64,000 bases of DNA from Bacteroidota bacterium (GCA_004293915.1 RDZG01000063.1:1-64000); one strand, 5' to 3'. Counted from the first letter of the stretch, positions 17,893 to 27,769 are shown. Notes: a model not told the origin generated them from the letters alone. Made by a program: numbers and translations.

Positions 17893-19875
17893 TTATTTTA
17901 AACTTCCAGCATTTAGAAATGCCAAAAACTTATTGATATCCAAATTATAGGTAACTGGGTTACTAATAGTTTTACCCGAAGAATCAATAATTACATAAAA
18001 AGGTTGAGCATTGGTATTGTATTTTAATATTTGCAAATCTGCATTTTGTTTGCCAATAGTTTTTTTGATTTTATTATCAATTTTTGATATATACCACTGA
18101 TTTTCAGGTAATTCAGTTTTGTCATCAACATACATAGCCAAAACTATAAAATCATTTTGAAGTTTTTTCAATACCTCAGGATTAGACCAAACATTTGCTT
18201 CCATTTCTCGGCAATTGGTGCAGGAGTGTCCAGTAAAATCTATAAAAATAGGTTTTCCTGTTTTTTGCGAACAAGCTATGGCTTGATTATAGTCAAAATA
18301 GCCTTTCAAACCATGTGGAAGTTCTAAAAAATCGGCATATTTTGGTGTTTCGCATAATGAATTATAGTCTTTGTTTTCGTTTAAACTGATGGTTTTTAGC
18401 CCAAAATCAGTACTTTTTTGCGGTGGCAGATAACCAGAAAGTGGTTTTAGCGGTGCTCCAAACAATCCCGGAACTAAATAAATCACAAATGAAAAAGTAA
18501 GTATGGCTAATATTACTTTAAACACACTAATTTTCTGTGTAAGATAATCTTCGTCATCGTGTGGTAATTTTATTTTGTGCAATAAATACAACCCAATCAT
18601 CGCAAAAATGGCTATCCATATCGAAATATTTATATCTCTAGGCAAAATATTCCAATGATAGGCTTGGTCGGCAAGACTCAAAAATTTGAGTGCCAAAGCC
18701 AATTCCAAAAACCCCAAAACTACTTTTACAGAATTGAGCCAACCACCAGATTTTGGTAAGTTTTTGAGCCAAGATGGAAACAACGCAAATAGCGTAAACG
18801 GAATTGCAAAAGCCAAAGAAAAGCCCAACATTACTAAAACATTTCCAACAATCGGACCAGTGCAAGAAAACGATACCAAACACAAGGTAAATGCCATAAA
18901 AAATACACCTAAAAACCCGCCTTTTTCGGATTGTTTATCAACTGCGTTCACTACCGAAGAAGGCAACGTGATTTCAAATAATCCCAAAAAAGATAGAGCA
19001 AAAATAATAAATACGCCAAAGAAAAATAAATTTGGCAACCAATGTGTGCTGATAAAATTTGCAGCTTCAGCTCCAGCCAAAAAGGCTACCAAAACGCCTA
19101 TTGTGGTGTAAATCAATACAATAGATAGGGCATAAACCAAGGCTTTTATTTTTCCATCACGTTTCGATTTCGATGCGTTTAAGAAAAACGTTACCGTCAT
19201 TGGTATCATTGGAAACACACAAGGAGTTATCAAAGCTGCCAAGCCTGAAAGAAATGCTAGTACAAAAAATCCCCATAAACTTGCTGTTTCGCTGGTTTCT
19301 GTGGTTGTTTGTTTGGATTCGATTTTAGTGTTTTTGATTTCACTCACAACGGTATTAATTGGTGTTGTTATTTCTGTTTTTGAAACAGTATCTACTTTTA
19401 CAACACTTCTAATAACTTTCAAATCTATCGAAAAATCGGTTTCTTTGGGTGGCAAACAAATTCCAGATTCTTGTGAGCAAGTGCTATATTCATAAACACC
19501 TTTAATGATTGGATTTTGGGTTAAAATTTTTATTTTCTGAACAAAAGTAGCTTTATCAATTACATAATCATATTCGCCAATGTATTCATCGTTTTTATGT
19601 TTATATTTTGGTGTAATTAGACCGCCAACAAGTGCTATGGTTTTGTTTTTTTCAAATGTAAAAACAGAAGAAGGTGCAGATTCGTATTTGCCCGTTCCAT
19701 ACACATACCAACCTTTTTCGATGGTTGCATTAAACGAAATTTCTATAATGTCGCCTATTTTTGCTTCTTTTTTTGATGAATTTACACTAAAACTGACGGG
19801 GTTTTCTACTTGTCCAAATCCTAAAAGTGAGTTTATTAATAGTAAAATAAAAAAAGTTGTTTTGAGAAATCGCAT
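17893..19875 (-). CDS. dsbD: Protein-disulfide reductase DsbD family
   Basis: 660 residues in the DsbD order. A signal peptide and an N-terminal alpha domain come first, with a Cys pair in YSTCSQESGICLPP (~residues 130-142). Eight membrane helices follow, with the redox Cys in ITPCVFPMIP and SFSCTGPIVG. The C-terminal thioredoxin domain carries GHSCTNCREME around residue 550. It carries electrons from cytoplasmic thioredoxin across the membrane to reduce periplasmic disulfides, supporting cytochrome c maturation and disulfide isomerisation. It is downstream of dapF-gldA-SGNH on the same strand with a 57-base gap. Start ATG at 19875. Confidence 0.93.
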   Translation of the reverse strand: MRFLKTTFFILLLINSLLGFGQVENPVSFSVNSSKKEAKIGDIIEISFNATIEKGWYVYGTGKYESAPSSVFTFEKNKTIALVGGLITPKYKHKNDEYIGEYDYVIDKATFVQKIKILTQNPIIKGVYEYSTCSQESGICLPPKETDFSIDLKVIRSVVKVDTVSKTEITTPINTVVSEIKNTKIESKQTTTETSETASLWGFFVLAFLSGLAALITPCVFPMIPMTVTFFLNASKSKRDGKIKALVYALSIVLIYTTIGVLVAFLAGAEAANFISTHWLPNLFFFGVFIIFALSFLGLFEITLPSSVVNAVDKQSEKGGFLGVFFMAFTLCLVSFSCTGPIVGNVLVMLGFSLAFAIPFTLFALFPSWLKNLPKSGGWLNSVKVVLGFLELALALKFLSLADQAYHWNILPRDINISIWIAIFAMIGLYLLHKIKLPHDDEDYLTQKISVFKVILAILTFSFVIYLVPGLFGAPLKPLSGYLPPQKSTDFGLKTISLNENKDYNSLCETPKYADFLELPHGLKGYFDYNQAIACSQKTGKPIFIDFTGHSCTNCREMEANVWSNPEVLKKLQNDFIVLAMYVDDKTELPENQWYISKIDNKIKKTIGKQNADLQILKYNTNAQPFYVIIDSSGKTISNPVTYNLDINKFLAFLNAGSLK

Positions 19876-19932
19876 ATAGTTTTTAAAGTTTATTTTCTAA
19901 CGTTTTTTTATGCAAAAAAGTGCAATATTTTT

Positions 19933-20511
19933 TTATTTATCCAAATGTTTTAAAATTTCTTCAGCCCATTTTTGATATTGAAGTGCCGAAGGATGTAGCT
20001 CATCTTCACAATAATACGCCTTTTGCTCAGTTTGCGAAATGGGAGTTATGTCTATAAATTTTGTTTCTAACGCCAATGCATTTTTTCGAATAACTTGATT
20101 TATTTTTTCAATTTCAGCTGATATTTTATCTTTTGTTGGTTTTCCAAAATTACTAAATCCATAATCAGGAACTGAAAGAATAAAAACGTAATTTTTCTTT
20201 TTAGCGTATGATTTTGCTTTAGTAATTAATAATTTTAACTCGTTTTCAAAAATTTCTATATTTCTGTTTTGGTATTGATTATTTACGCCAATGAGTAAAA
20301 AAACATAATCAAATTTTTCGTTTATTGCTTCTAAACGTATGGCATCGAGCAAGTTATCTGTTCGCCAACCCGTGCGAGCAATTATTTTTATTACTTCAAT
20401 TTTGGTGGTTTTTTGTTCTTCTAATTTTGAAAATTGATATACATAATTTTGGTTTGGCAAAACTCCCTCTCCAATGGTGTAAGAATCTCCCAAAGCCAAA
20501 ATCGAAGCCAT
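19933..20511 (-). CDS. SGNH/GDSL-family hydrolase
   Basis: 192 residues. Block I is ILALGDSYTIGEG (nucleophile Ser), block III is IGVNNQYQ (oxyanion Asn), and block V is DELHPSALQY with the catalytic Asp and His. No signal peptide is seen, so it is probably cytosolic. The family comprises esterases, lysophospholipases and carbohydrate esterases, and the substrate cannot be told. It starts two bases after the gldA stop, so it belongs to the dapF-gldA transcription unit. Confidence 0.88.
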   Translation of the reverse strand: MASILALGDSYTIGEGVLPNQNYVYQFSKLEEQKTTKIEVIKIIARTGWRTDNLLDAIRLEAINEKFDYVFLLIGVNNQYQNRNIEIFENELKLLITKAKSYAKKKNYVFILSVPDYGFSNFGKPTKDKISAEIEKINQVIRKNALALETKFIDITPISQTEQKAYYCEDELHPSALQYQKWAEEILKHLDK

Positions 20512-20512
20512 T

Positions 20513-21436
20513 TTATGTGTTTTTTGTAGTTAAAGATTGAAAAACTTCTTCTAGCGAATACTCTTCCAATTTGAGTTCAATCAAATTTAGATTTTGTGCT
20601 GAAATAGCTTTAAAAATAGCACTCCTAATGTCTTTTTGTGTTGAATAAAGTATGAATTTTGATGCAGAAATAGCTTCAACTTTTTCAATTCCATCAATAT
20701 TTTGTAATACTGAAATAGCAGTTTCGGTTTCAAATTCTACAGAAATTCGAAATCCTTTTTTTATTTCCATTGAAGAGGCAATATTTGAAATAATATCGTT
20801 TGCCACAATTTTGCCACCATTTATAATTACAACTCTATCACATACTTGCTGGACTTCTTGCATAATATGTGTCGAAAAAATCACAGTTTTTTCTTTACCA
20901 AGTTGTTTGATTAAATTCCGAATTTCTACAACCTGATTTGGATCTAGCCCTGTTGTGGGTTCGTCTAAAATTAATATTTCGGGATTGTGCAACATAGCTG
21001 CTGCAAGCCCCACACGTTGTTTATATCCTTTTGAAAGTTGTCCTGTTTTCTTTTTTCGTTCGAGTGTAAGTCCTGTTAGTTCTATGGTTTCGTTGATACG
21101 TGTAGATAAAAAATCACTTTTCATGCCAAAAGCTTTTCCACAAAATTCCAAATATTCTCGCACATACATATCTATATATAGCGGATTGTTTTCGGGCAAA
21201 TAGCCAATCAAACGCTTGGTTACTTTATTGTTTACATCAACATCAAATCCGCAAACCGAAATCGAGCCGCTAGTTTGTGGCAAATAGCCCGTTGTGATTT
21301 TCATTGTAGTAGATTTTCCAGCTCCATTTGGTCCTAAAAAGCCCAAAATTTCGCCTTTTTTTGCCGAAAACGAAATATTATCTACGGCTTTTTGTTCGCC
21401 ATAAATCTTTACAAGATTTTTTATTTCTACCGACAT
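20513..21436 (-). CDS. gldA: Gliding-motility ABC transporter ATP-binding protein GldA
   Basis: 307 residues. Walker A GPNGAGKST, Q-loop IGYLPENNPLY, ABC signature LSKGYKQRVGLA, Walker B ILILDEPTTGLDP and the H-loop STHIMQEV are all intact. A ~80-residue C-terminal extension matches the GldA/ABC-2 ATPase subgroup. GldA acts with the membrane proteins GldF and GldG in gliding bacteria. Those two are not in the window, and gldA is unlinked to gldFG in Flavobacterium johnsoniae as well. The gene sits between dapF (3-base gap) and the SGNH hydrolase. The symbol rests on overall similarity; a generic ABC-2 ATPase is the alternative. Confidence 0.85.
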   Translation of the reverse strand: MSVEIKNLVKIYGEQKAVDNISFSAKKGEILGFLGPNGAGKSTTMKITTGYLPQTSGSISVCGFDVDVNNKVTKRLIGYLPENNPLYIDMYVREYLEFCGKAFGMKSDFLSTRINETIELTGLTLERKKKTGQLSKGYKQRVGLAAAMLHNPEILILDEPTTGLDPNQVVEIRNLIKQLGKEKTVIFSTHIMQEVQQVCDRVVIINGGKIVANDIISNIASSMEIKKGFRISVEFETETAISVLQNIDGIEKVEAISASKFILYSTQKDIRSAIFKAISAQNLNLIELKLEEYSLEEVFQSLTTKNT

Positions 21437-21439
21437 AAA

Positions 21440-22222
21440 TTAGACTTTCTCAATGTAAAATTTACCTTTATAAACCATTTCTGCTGGTCCAATCAAATAT
21501 ACATTTTCAAAACTGTTAATCACTTTGTTAAACGAAACTTTCAGTTTTCCTCCCAAAACTTTTATTGTAACAGGACTAAAAAATCCTTTTTTTGCTGCTA
21601 CCAAAGCTGCGGCTGTTGCTCCTGTGCCGCACGACAAAGTTTCGTCTTCTACTCCACGTTCGTATGTACGTAAGAAAAGTTCATTTTCTCCAATTTTCTC
21701 TACAAAATTTACATTTGTACCGTCAGGTTTGTATTCTTCGCTATATCTTACTGCTCTTCCTTCGCCAAAAACATCATATTTTTCTACATTTTCAACAAAT
21801 TTCACATGATGTGGCGATCCTGTATTTAAAAAATAGCTATCCGATTTTGTTTCGATTTGTACCACATCATTCATTTTTAAAAACACCAATTCGTCAATAA
21901 TATGTGCTTGATGCACTCCATCTATGGCTTTAAAACTGCATTTATCTCCAATAATGCCCAGAAATTGTGCAAACATCACGATACATCTACCGCCATTTCC
22001 ACACATCGAACTTTCTCTGCCATCACTATTAAAATATACCATTCTAAAGTCATGTTTTTTATGCCCTTGAAGCAAAATTAATCCATCGGCACCAACTCCA
22101 AATTTGCGGTCACAGATTTGTTTTATCAATTCTGTGTTTGTGATGTCAAAATTTTCGTCACGGTCGTCTATCATCACAAAATCGTTTCCCGTTCCTTGAT
22201 ATTTGCAGAATTTTATTTTCAT
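21440..22222 (-). CDS. dapF: Diaminopimelate epimerase
   Basis: 260 residues. Both catalytic Cys motifs are present: [14 protein letters not shown] and [14 protein letters not shown]. The N-terminus [20 protein letters not shown] is diagnostic. The enzyme interconverts LL- and meso-diaminopimelate in the cytosol for lysine and peptidoglycan synthesis. It is the first gene of a unit with gldA and the SGNH hydrolase, and divergent from nadE. Confidence 0.97.
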   Translation of the reverse strand: MKIKFCKYQGTGNDFVMIDDRDENFDITNTELIKQICDRKFGVGADGLILLQGHKKHDFRMVYFNSDGRESSMCGNGGRCIVMFAQFLGIIGDKCSFKAIDGVHQAHIIDELVFLKMNDVVQIETKSDSYFLNTGSPHHVKFVENVEKYDVFGEGRAVRYSEEYKPDGTNVNFVEKIGENELFLRTYERGVEDETLSCGTGATAAALVAAKKGFFSPVTIKVLGGKLKVSFNKVINSFENVYLIGPAEMVYKGKFYIEKV

Positions 22223-22250
22223 GACCTTATTTTAAGCTTAAAATCTTATG

Positions 22251-22258
22251 TATATTTG
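22251..22258 (+). promoter_or_regulatory. Putative -7 element for nadE
   Basis: TATATTTG matches TAnnTTTG, 53 bases before the GTG start. No convincing -33 element was found. Confidence 0.35.
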
Positions 22259-22311
22259 TTTTTATAACTTGCTAAAAGCGATACAATTATAACCATTATT
22301 TAGTCAATTAC

Positions 22312-24195
22312 GTGCAAAAAAATCAAAAAATTAGAATTGGTGGTGCAACACTAAACCAAACTCCTATCGATTGGGAAGGAAACAAACAACGCATTATTTA
22401 TGCCATCGAATATGCACGTATGAATGGTGTTGAGTTAGTGGCATTGCCCGAAATGTGCATTTGTGGATATGGTTGCGAGGATTTATTTTTGAGCGATTGG
22501 CTGTACGAAACTGCATTAGAAAAACTGCTCGAATTATTACCTTTTTGTTATGATATTTCGGTTTGTTTAGGTTTGCCCATTTTGTATAACAACAAAAGAT
22601 ATAACTGTACGTGTTTGATACAAAACACTGAAATTCAGGGCTTTTATGCAAAACAATTTTTAGCAAACGATGGTATTTTTTATGAAACACGTTGGTTTTC
22701 TGCTTGGGATAAAAAAGGCGAATTTGAATATCTTGAAATTCAAAAATTAAATCAAAAGTTCGTTTTTGGCGATGCTATTTTTAATTTAAAACTAAATCAT
22801 AATCACACGTATAAAATTGGATTTGAAATTTGCGAAGATGCTTGGCGAAGCAATGTTCGTCCTGCTTTTTTACATCAAAAGAGGGGAGTGGATATTATCA
22901 TTAATCCCAGTGCAAGCAATTTTGAATTTGGAAAAACCAAACGTAGAGAAGATTTGATAGTGAGTTCTTCCGAGCAATTTAATTGCATCTATATTTATGC
23001 CAATTTGCTTGGAAATGAGGCTGGTAAAGTAATTTTTGATGGCGAAATAATTCTTGCCCAAAAAGGAATTTTGTTGGCAAAAAATCAGCTTTTATCTTTT
23101 CAAGAATTTAATGTGGTTTTTACAGATGTAGATGTTAAAAATAAAGAAAATTCGGCTATCATAAACAAGCCAAATGTTTTTGATAGCAAAGAAATTGAGT
23201 TTAGAGATGCTGTTTCGCTTGCTCTTTTTGATTATATGCGAAAAAGTAAATCGCAAGGTTTTGTGCTTTCGCTCAGTGGTGGTGCCGATTCGTGTTGTTG
23301 TGCCATTATGGTTTCTGAAATGGTAAAAAAAGGCGTTTTAGAACTAGGTAATGAGTATTTTAATAAAAAATCTGGTGTTAAAATTAGTAATGAAAATCAA
23401 AATATACTTGCAAATTATTTAATTACTGCTTATCAAGGAACCGAAAATTCTTCTGCCGATACATTGCTTTCGGCAAAGGCATTGGCAGATTCTATTGGAG
23501 CAGTTTTTTGTGATTGGAAAATTGATGATACAATTGAAATTAACACACAAATAATTGAAAATCAAATTAATAGAAATTTAACTTGGCAATCCGATGATTT
23601 GACTTTGCAAAATATTCAGGCTCGTGTCCGAAGTCCTTTGATTTGGATGTTGGCAAATATCAAAAATGCACTTTTGATTACAACTTCAAATCGCTCTGAA
23701 GGCGATGTAGGATATTGCACAATGGATGGCGACACTTCTGGGAGTATTTCGCCAATTGCTGGTGTAGATAAAAGTTATATAAAAAACTGGCTCGTTTGGG
23801 CAGAAAAAAACCTGAATTACACTGCTTTACAGTATGTGAATCAGTTGCAACCTACAGCCGAATTGCGACCTTTAGAAACCCATCAAACCGATGAAAAAGA
23901 TTTGATGCCTTATTCTGTTTTGAACGAAATTGAGCTTTTGTCAATCCGAAAATGGAAATCGCCATCCGAAGTTTATTTATTATTAAAAGATGAACAATTG
24001 GTTGAAAATCAGTTATTGAAACAATATATTAAAAAGTTTTTCCAACTTTGGGCTCGTAGTCAATGGAAAAGAGAGCGTTTTGCACCAGCATTTCATTTGG
24101 ATTTACACAATGTTGATCCCCGCAGTTGGTGTCGTTTTCCGATTTTGAGCGGTGGTTTCGAGGATGAATTGAAAAAATTAGATAAGCTCGTTTAA
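22312..24195 (+). CDS. nadE: Glutamine-dependent NAD+ synthetase
   Basis: 627 residues starting with GTG. The N-terminal nitrilase-type glutaminase domain (~1-270) has its Glu-Lys-Cys triad in ALPEMCICGYG, GFYAKQFLANDG and GFEICEDAWRS. The C-terminal synthetase domain has the ATP pyrophosphatase loop SLSGGADSCC and the TTSNRSEGDVGYCTMDGD region. It amidates deamido-NAD+ using glutamine-derived ammonia, the last step of NAD+ synthesis. Monocistronic and divergent from dapF. Confidence 0.95.
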   Translation: MQKNQKIRIGGATLNQTPIDWEGNKQRIIYAIEYARMNGVELVALPEMCICGYGCEDLFLSDWLYETALEKLLELLPFCYDISVCLGLPILYNNKRYNCTCLIQNTEIQGFYAKQFLANDGIFYETRWFSAWDKKGEFEYLEIQKLNQKFVFGDAIFNLKLNHNHTYKIGFEICEDAWRSNVRPAFLHQKRGVDIIINPSASNFEFGKTKRREDLIVSSSEQFNCIYIYANLLGNEAGKVIFDGEIILAQKGILLAKNQLLSFQEFNVVFTDVDVKNKENSAIINKPNVFDSKEIEFRDAVSLALFDYMRKSKSQGFVLSLSGGADSCCCAIMVSEMVKKGVLELGNEYFNKKSGVKISNENQNILANYLITAYQGTENSSADTLLSAKALADSIGAVFCDWKIDDTIEINTQIIENQINRNLTWQSDDLTLQNIQARVRSPLIWMLANIKNALLITTSNRSEGDVGYCTMDGDTSGSISPIAGVDKSYIKNWLVWAEKNLNYTALQYVNQLQPTAELRPLETHQTDEKDLMPYSVLNEIELLSIRKWKSPSEVYLLLKDEQLVENQLLKQYIKKFFQLWARSQWKRERFAPAFHLDLHNVDPRSWCRFPILSGGFEDELKKLDKLV

Positions 24196-24242
24196 ACGTA
24201 TCGTCAAGCCTTTTAGTAATTACAATATTTCTTGGCAAAATA

Positions 24243-24273
24243 TTTGTGGTAATTATTTTTTATAGTAAATTTG
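24243..24273 (+). promoter_or_regulatory. Canonical Bacteroidota promoter
   Basis: TTTG at 24243-24246, 19-bp spacer, TAAATTTG at 24266-24273. This is an exact consensus match upstream of two small membrane-protein genes and the polysaccharide deacetylase/feoAB group. Transcription should start near 24280. Confidence 0.65.
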
Positions 24274-24280
24274 TACAGAA

Positions 24281-24328
24281 ATGATTCAAAAATGGAAACA
24301 GACGAATAAATACAAAGTAAGCAAATGA
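24281..24328 (+). CDS. Possible 15-aa leader peptide ORF
   Basis: ATG at the expected transcription start, reading MIQKWKQTNKYKVSK. Its TGA overlaps the ATG of the next gene (ATGA). Expression is unproven and it may be chance, but the coupling geometry is neat. Confidence 0.25.
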   Translation: MIQKWKQTNKYKVSK

Positions 24329-24531
24329 AAATATTGAAAGATATTTATGTTACATTATCTAATATATTTTCAAAACAATTTTATTTTTTAGCCTCCTTAG
24401 CTTCGTTTGTAAGCTTGTTTGTAGTTTTTTTTAATGATAAGTATGCCATTTTAATTGCTTTATGTTTTTTTTGTTTGATGTTGCATAAATTTAAAAAAAT
24501 ACTTCCAAATCATACGAGTTGCATTTATTAA
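24325..24531 (+). CDS. Small membrane protein, 68 aa
   Basis: Two hydrophobic segments (FYFLASLASFVSLFVVFF and YAILIALCFFCLMLHKF) and a basic tail. No family recognised. It follows a consensus promoter, which supports expression. It could act as a small inner-membrane protein of unknown role. Confidence 0.5.
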   Translation: MKILKDIYVTLSNIFSKQFYFLASLASFVSLFVVFFNDKYAILIALCFFCLMLHKFKKILPNHTSCIY

Positions 24532-24584
24532 AACCTGATATTGGATATATTTACAAATTGAGTTGGATAAGATAAGTTCACGGA

Positions 24585-24779
24585 ATGAAAATTATAGGAT
24601 ATATTTTGCTTTTTTGTGTTGCAATGTATTGTATATTTTTCTGCATTCCTAGTGCAATTGTAATATTTTCTTATGCTGGAAAATCACATTTTTATTATTC
24701 TATTTTGATTGCTCTACCATTTTTAATTCATCTTTTGGCTTTAATTTGGTTTTCTATATTTTTAATTAAATACAAATAA
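24585..24779 (+). CDS. Small membrane protein, 64 aa
   Basis: Two predicted membrane helices (YILLFCVAMYCIFFCIPSAI and ILIALPFLIHLLALIWFSIF). No family recognised. It ends eight bases before the polysaccharide deacetylase, so it is probably co-transcribed with it. Confidence 0.5.
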   Translation: MKIIGYILLFCVAMYCIFFCIPSAIVIFSYAGKSHFYYSILIALPFLIHLLALIWFSIFLIKYK

Positions 24780-24787
24780 CATCTGCA

Positions 24788-25423
24788 ATGATTCGCTTTT
24801 TCAAAACGCCATTTTTTTTCTCAAAACTATTTCCTGATTTGATTTTTCATCAATCTAGAAATGAAAAAAAGATATATTTAACTTTTGATGATGGTCCAAT
24901 TCCAGAAATTACCCCTTTTGTGTTGTCAGAATTAGAAAAACACAAAGCAAAAGCTACTTTTTTTTGTATTGGCGATAATATTAGAAAACATCCTGAAATT
25001 TTTGCTCAAATTTTAAATAATAATCATGCCATTGGTAATCATACTTTCCATCACCTAAATGGAAAAAATACAACTCAAAAATTATATTTCGATGATATTT
25101 TATCTTGTAAAAACACGTTGATAAATAATAATTATATTTCTGAAAATCAATTGTTTAGACCTCCTTATGGTGCCATCAAAAAAAGTCAATTAACTAAATT
25201 AAAGCAAGAATATAAAATTATTTTTTGGGATGTTTTAACTTATGATTTTGATAAAAATATAAGTCCAGAAAAATGTTTGGAAAAAGCAATTAAGCACACA
25301 AAAAACGGCTCAATTGTTGTTTTTCATGATAGTTTGAAAGCCGAAAAAAACCTAAAATATGTTTTGCCACGATTTTTAAATCATTTTTCAGAAAAAGGCT
25401 TTGAGTTTGAAGCAATACATTAA
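24788..25423 (+). CDS. Polysaccharide deacetylase (NodB-like, carbohydrate esterase 4)
   Basis: 211 residues. Motif 1 is YLTFDDGPIPE (catalytic base Asp and metal Asp), motif 2 is GNHTFHHL (metal His pair H-x3-H), motif 3 is FRPPYGA, and a late IVVFHDS holds the final His. It removes N- or O-acetyl groups from polysaccharides such as peptidoglycan or chitin-like polymers with a divalent metal. The N-terminus carries a short hydrophobic stretch (FFKTPFFFSKLF) but no clear signal peptide. The next gene, feoA, begins ten bases after it. Confidence 0.9.
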   Translation: MIRFFKTPFFFSKLFPDLIFHQSRNEKKIYLTFDDGPIPEITPFVLSELEKHKAKATFFCIGDNIRKHPEIFAQILNNNHAIGNHTFHHLNGKNTTQKLYFDDILSCKNTLINNNYISENQLFRPPYGAIKKSQLTKLKQEYKIIFWDVLTYDFDKNISPEKCLEKAIKHTKNGSIVVFHDSLKAEKNLKYVLPRFLNHFSEKGFEFEAIH

Positions 25424-25433
25424 TTTTGCATTC

Positions 25434-25661
25434 ATGATATTTACTATTCTCGATTTGAAAAAAGACGAAAAAGCAGAAATTGTTCGATTGCTGCCTTCGG
25501 ATTTAGAAATTAAATTTTTGGAAATGGGATTTTTGCCTGGAAACGAATTGAAATTATTACAAAAAACAGCTTTTGACGCTACTTTTAACGTTCAAATTTT
25601 AGGATATACCATTGCCCTAAGAAAATCAGAAGCCTCGCTTATCGAAATTAAAAAATGTTGA
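25434..25661 (+). CDS. feoA: Ferrous iron transport accessory protein FeoA
   Basis: 75 residues from ATG 25434. The track's longer start runs back into the deacetylase gene. The SH3-like FeoA fold is shown by VRLLPSDLEIKFLEMGFLPGNELKLLQ and the final strand TIALRKSEASLIEI. FeoA assists FeoB-mediated Fe(II) uptake at the inner membrane. Its 3' end overlaps feoB by seven bases. Confidence 0.9.
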   Translation: MIFTILDLKKDEKAEIVRLLPSDLEIKFLEMGFLPGNELKLLQKTAFDATFNVQILGYTIALRKSEASLIEIKKC

Positions 25662-27769
25662 AAATTGGTTTAATTGGCAATCCAAATTGTGGGAAATCTA
25701 CACTTTTTAACCAACTCACTGGCTTAAACCAAAAAACAGGAAATTTTGCTGGTGTAACGATTGAGCGAAAATCGGGTTTTTTTCATTTGTCTGATAATCA
25801 AGAGGTTGAATTAATTGATTATCCTGGCACATATAGTATTTATCCATATTCTTATGACGAAAAAGTGGTTTACGATGAGCTGCTAAATGCTAAATTTGAG
25901 TCGCAACCCGATTTGTATTTGGCAATTGTTGATGCTTCTAATTTGAATCGAAATTTATTACTTTTTTCGCAACTTTATGATTTGGGTTTGCCATTGGTTT
26001 TGGTATTAAACATGATGGATGTGGCTGAATATAAAGGATTTACATTCGATATCCCAAAGCTAAAATCATATTTGCCAAATGTTGACATTATAAAAATCAA
26101 TGCAAAAAATGGCGAAAATATTAGTGAACTCAAACAGATTATTTTACAAAAAATAAATCATAAAAATGTCAAAAATAGTAGTTTTTCGTTTTATGAAATG
26201 AGTACTGAAACTACTTTGATTTGCGAAGAGCTAAAATCTGTTTTGAATCTAAAAAACAATTATCAAAGCTTGGTTTTGTTGAACGAAAGCAATAATACTT
26301 CGCTTGGGCTTAGCGTGTATCAGTCTGATTTAGAGAATATTAAATCGAAACACAACTTTGATTGTGTTCGTTCTAAATCGCATGAAACAATTTCTCGCTA
26401 CAAAAAAATTAATGAAATTTTAAATAAATGTGTACAAAAAACCACACAGAAAAATATAATTACCAAAAAAATAGACCAATTTTTATTACATCCTTATTTT
26501 GGTTTTGCTTTTCTGATTGCTGTATTTTTTCTTGTATTTCAAGCCATTTTTTCTTGGGCATTGCTACCAATGGATGGAATTGATTTTTTGTTTTATGCTA
26601 TAAATGGCTTTATTAAAAACAATTTTTCGGAATCTAAATGGCTCGATTTTCTTACCGATGGACTTCTAGCGGGCATTGGAGGTGTTTTGATTTTTGCTCC
26701 TCAAATTGCCATTTTGTTTTTCTTTATTGCATTGCTCGAAGAGTCTGGTTACATGGCAAGAGTAATATTTTTGATGGATTCTTTAATGAAAAAGTTTGGT
26801 TTAAATGGCAGAAGTATTGTTCCTCTTTTTTCGAGTGCTGCTTGTGCCATTCCAGCCATGATGAGTGCACGAAATATTAGCCATAAAAAAGAAAGATTAA
26901 TTACTATTTTTATTGCTCCGCTCATCAGTTGTTCTGCTCGAATTCCTGTTTATACCATCATTATTTCTTTGGTTATTCCACATAAATATTTTATTGGATT
27001 TATTGATTATCAAGCTGTTGCCATGCTTTCGATGTATGCTTTGGGTTTTATAACAGCTTTAATTAGTGCTTTTGTTTTGAGTAAGATTTTAAAATCAGAT
27101 GAAAAAAGTTTTTTAATACTCGAAATGCCTGATTATAAAGTACCTAAAATCAAAAATATCTTAGTTATAATGAAACAAAAAGTATGGAGTTTTATATCAG
27201 AATCTGGCAAAATTATAATTGCAATTTCATTGATTTTATGGATTTTATCGAATTTTGGATATAGTAATAATATTGAAAATGCTGAAAAAAATATCATTGC
27301 AAAATACGAAACAGGAGAAGAAAAAAACATAGCCGAAATAGATGCAAAAATTTCTTCCGCCAAACTTGAAGCTTCTTATGCTGGTAGTTTTGGCAAATTT
27401 ATAGAGCCAATTATCAAACCATTGGGCTTCGATTGGAAGATTGGAATAGCAATTCTTACTTCTTTTGCTGCTCGAGAGGTTTTTGTTGGAACAATTTCTA
27501 CCATTTATACCATCGAAAACCAAGATGATAATCAATCAATTATCGAAAAACTTAAATCGGTAAAAGATAACAATGGAAATCTGTTTTTTAATTTTGCACG
27601 TGGAATGTCTTTGTTGGTGTTTTATGCCTTTGCTTTGCAATGTATGAGCACCATAGCTGTATCCAAAAAAGAAACTGGAAATTGGAAAATACCCCTATTG
27701 CAATTTATTTATTTTGGTTTTTTGGCTTACTTTTCGTCTTATTTGGTGTATAAAGCATTGTGTATGTAA
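25655..27769 (+). CDS. feoB: Ferrous iron transporter FeoB
   Basis: 704 residues. The N-terminal G domain has G1 GNPNCGKST, G3 DYPGTYS and G4 LNMMD. A short helical region precedes the polytopic membrane domain with two Gate-type repeats. Conserved segments include ESGYMARVIFLMD, GRSIVPLFSSAACAIPAMMSAR and the later FAAREVFVGTISTIY. It imports Fe(II) across the inner membrane, driven or gated by GTP hydrolysis. It overlaps feoA. No feoC or Fur box was seen. Confidence 0.97.
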   Translation: MLKIGLIGNPNCGKSTLFNQLTGLNQKTGNFAGVTIERKSGFFHLSDNQEVELIDYPGTYSIYPYSYDEKVVYDELLNAKFESQPDLYLAIVDASNLNRNLLLFSQLYDLGLPLVLVLNMMDVAEYKGFTFDIPKLKSYLPNVDIIKINAKNGENISELKQIILQKINHKNVKNSSFSFYEMSTETTLICEELKSVLNLKNNYQSLVLLNESNNTSLGLSVYQSDLENIKSKHNFDCVRSKSHETISRYKKINEILNKCVQKTTQKNIITKKIDQFLLHPYFGFAFLIAVFFLVFQAIFSWALLPMDGIDFLFYAINGFIKNNFSESKWLDFLTDGLLAGIGGVLIFAPQIAILFFFIALLEESGYMARVIFLMDSLMKKFGLNGRSIVPLFSSAACAIPAMMSARNISHKKERLITIFIAPLISCSARIPVYTIIISLVIPHKYFIGFIDYQAVAMLSMYALGFITALISAFVLSKILKSDEKSFLILEMPDYKVPKIKNILVIMKQKVWSFISESGKIIIAISLILWILSNFGYSNNIENAEKNIIAKYETGEEKNIAEIDAKISSAKLEASYAGSFGKFIEPIIKPLGFDWKIGIAILTSFAAREVFVGTISTIYTIENQDDNQSIIEKLKSVKDNNGNLFFNFARGMSLLVFYAFALQCMSTIAVSKKETGNWKIPLLQFIYFGFLAYFSSYLVYKALCM

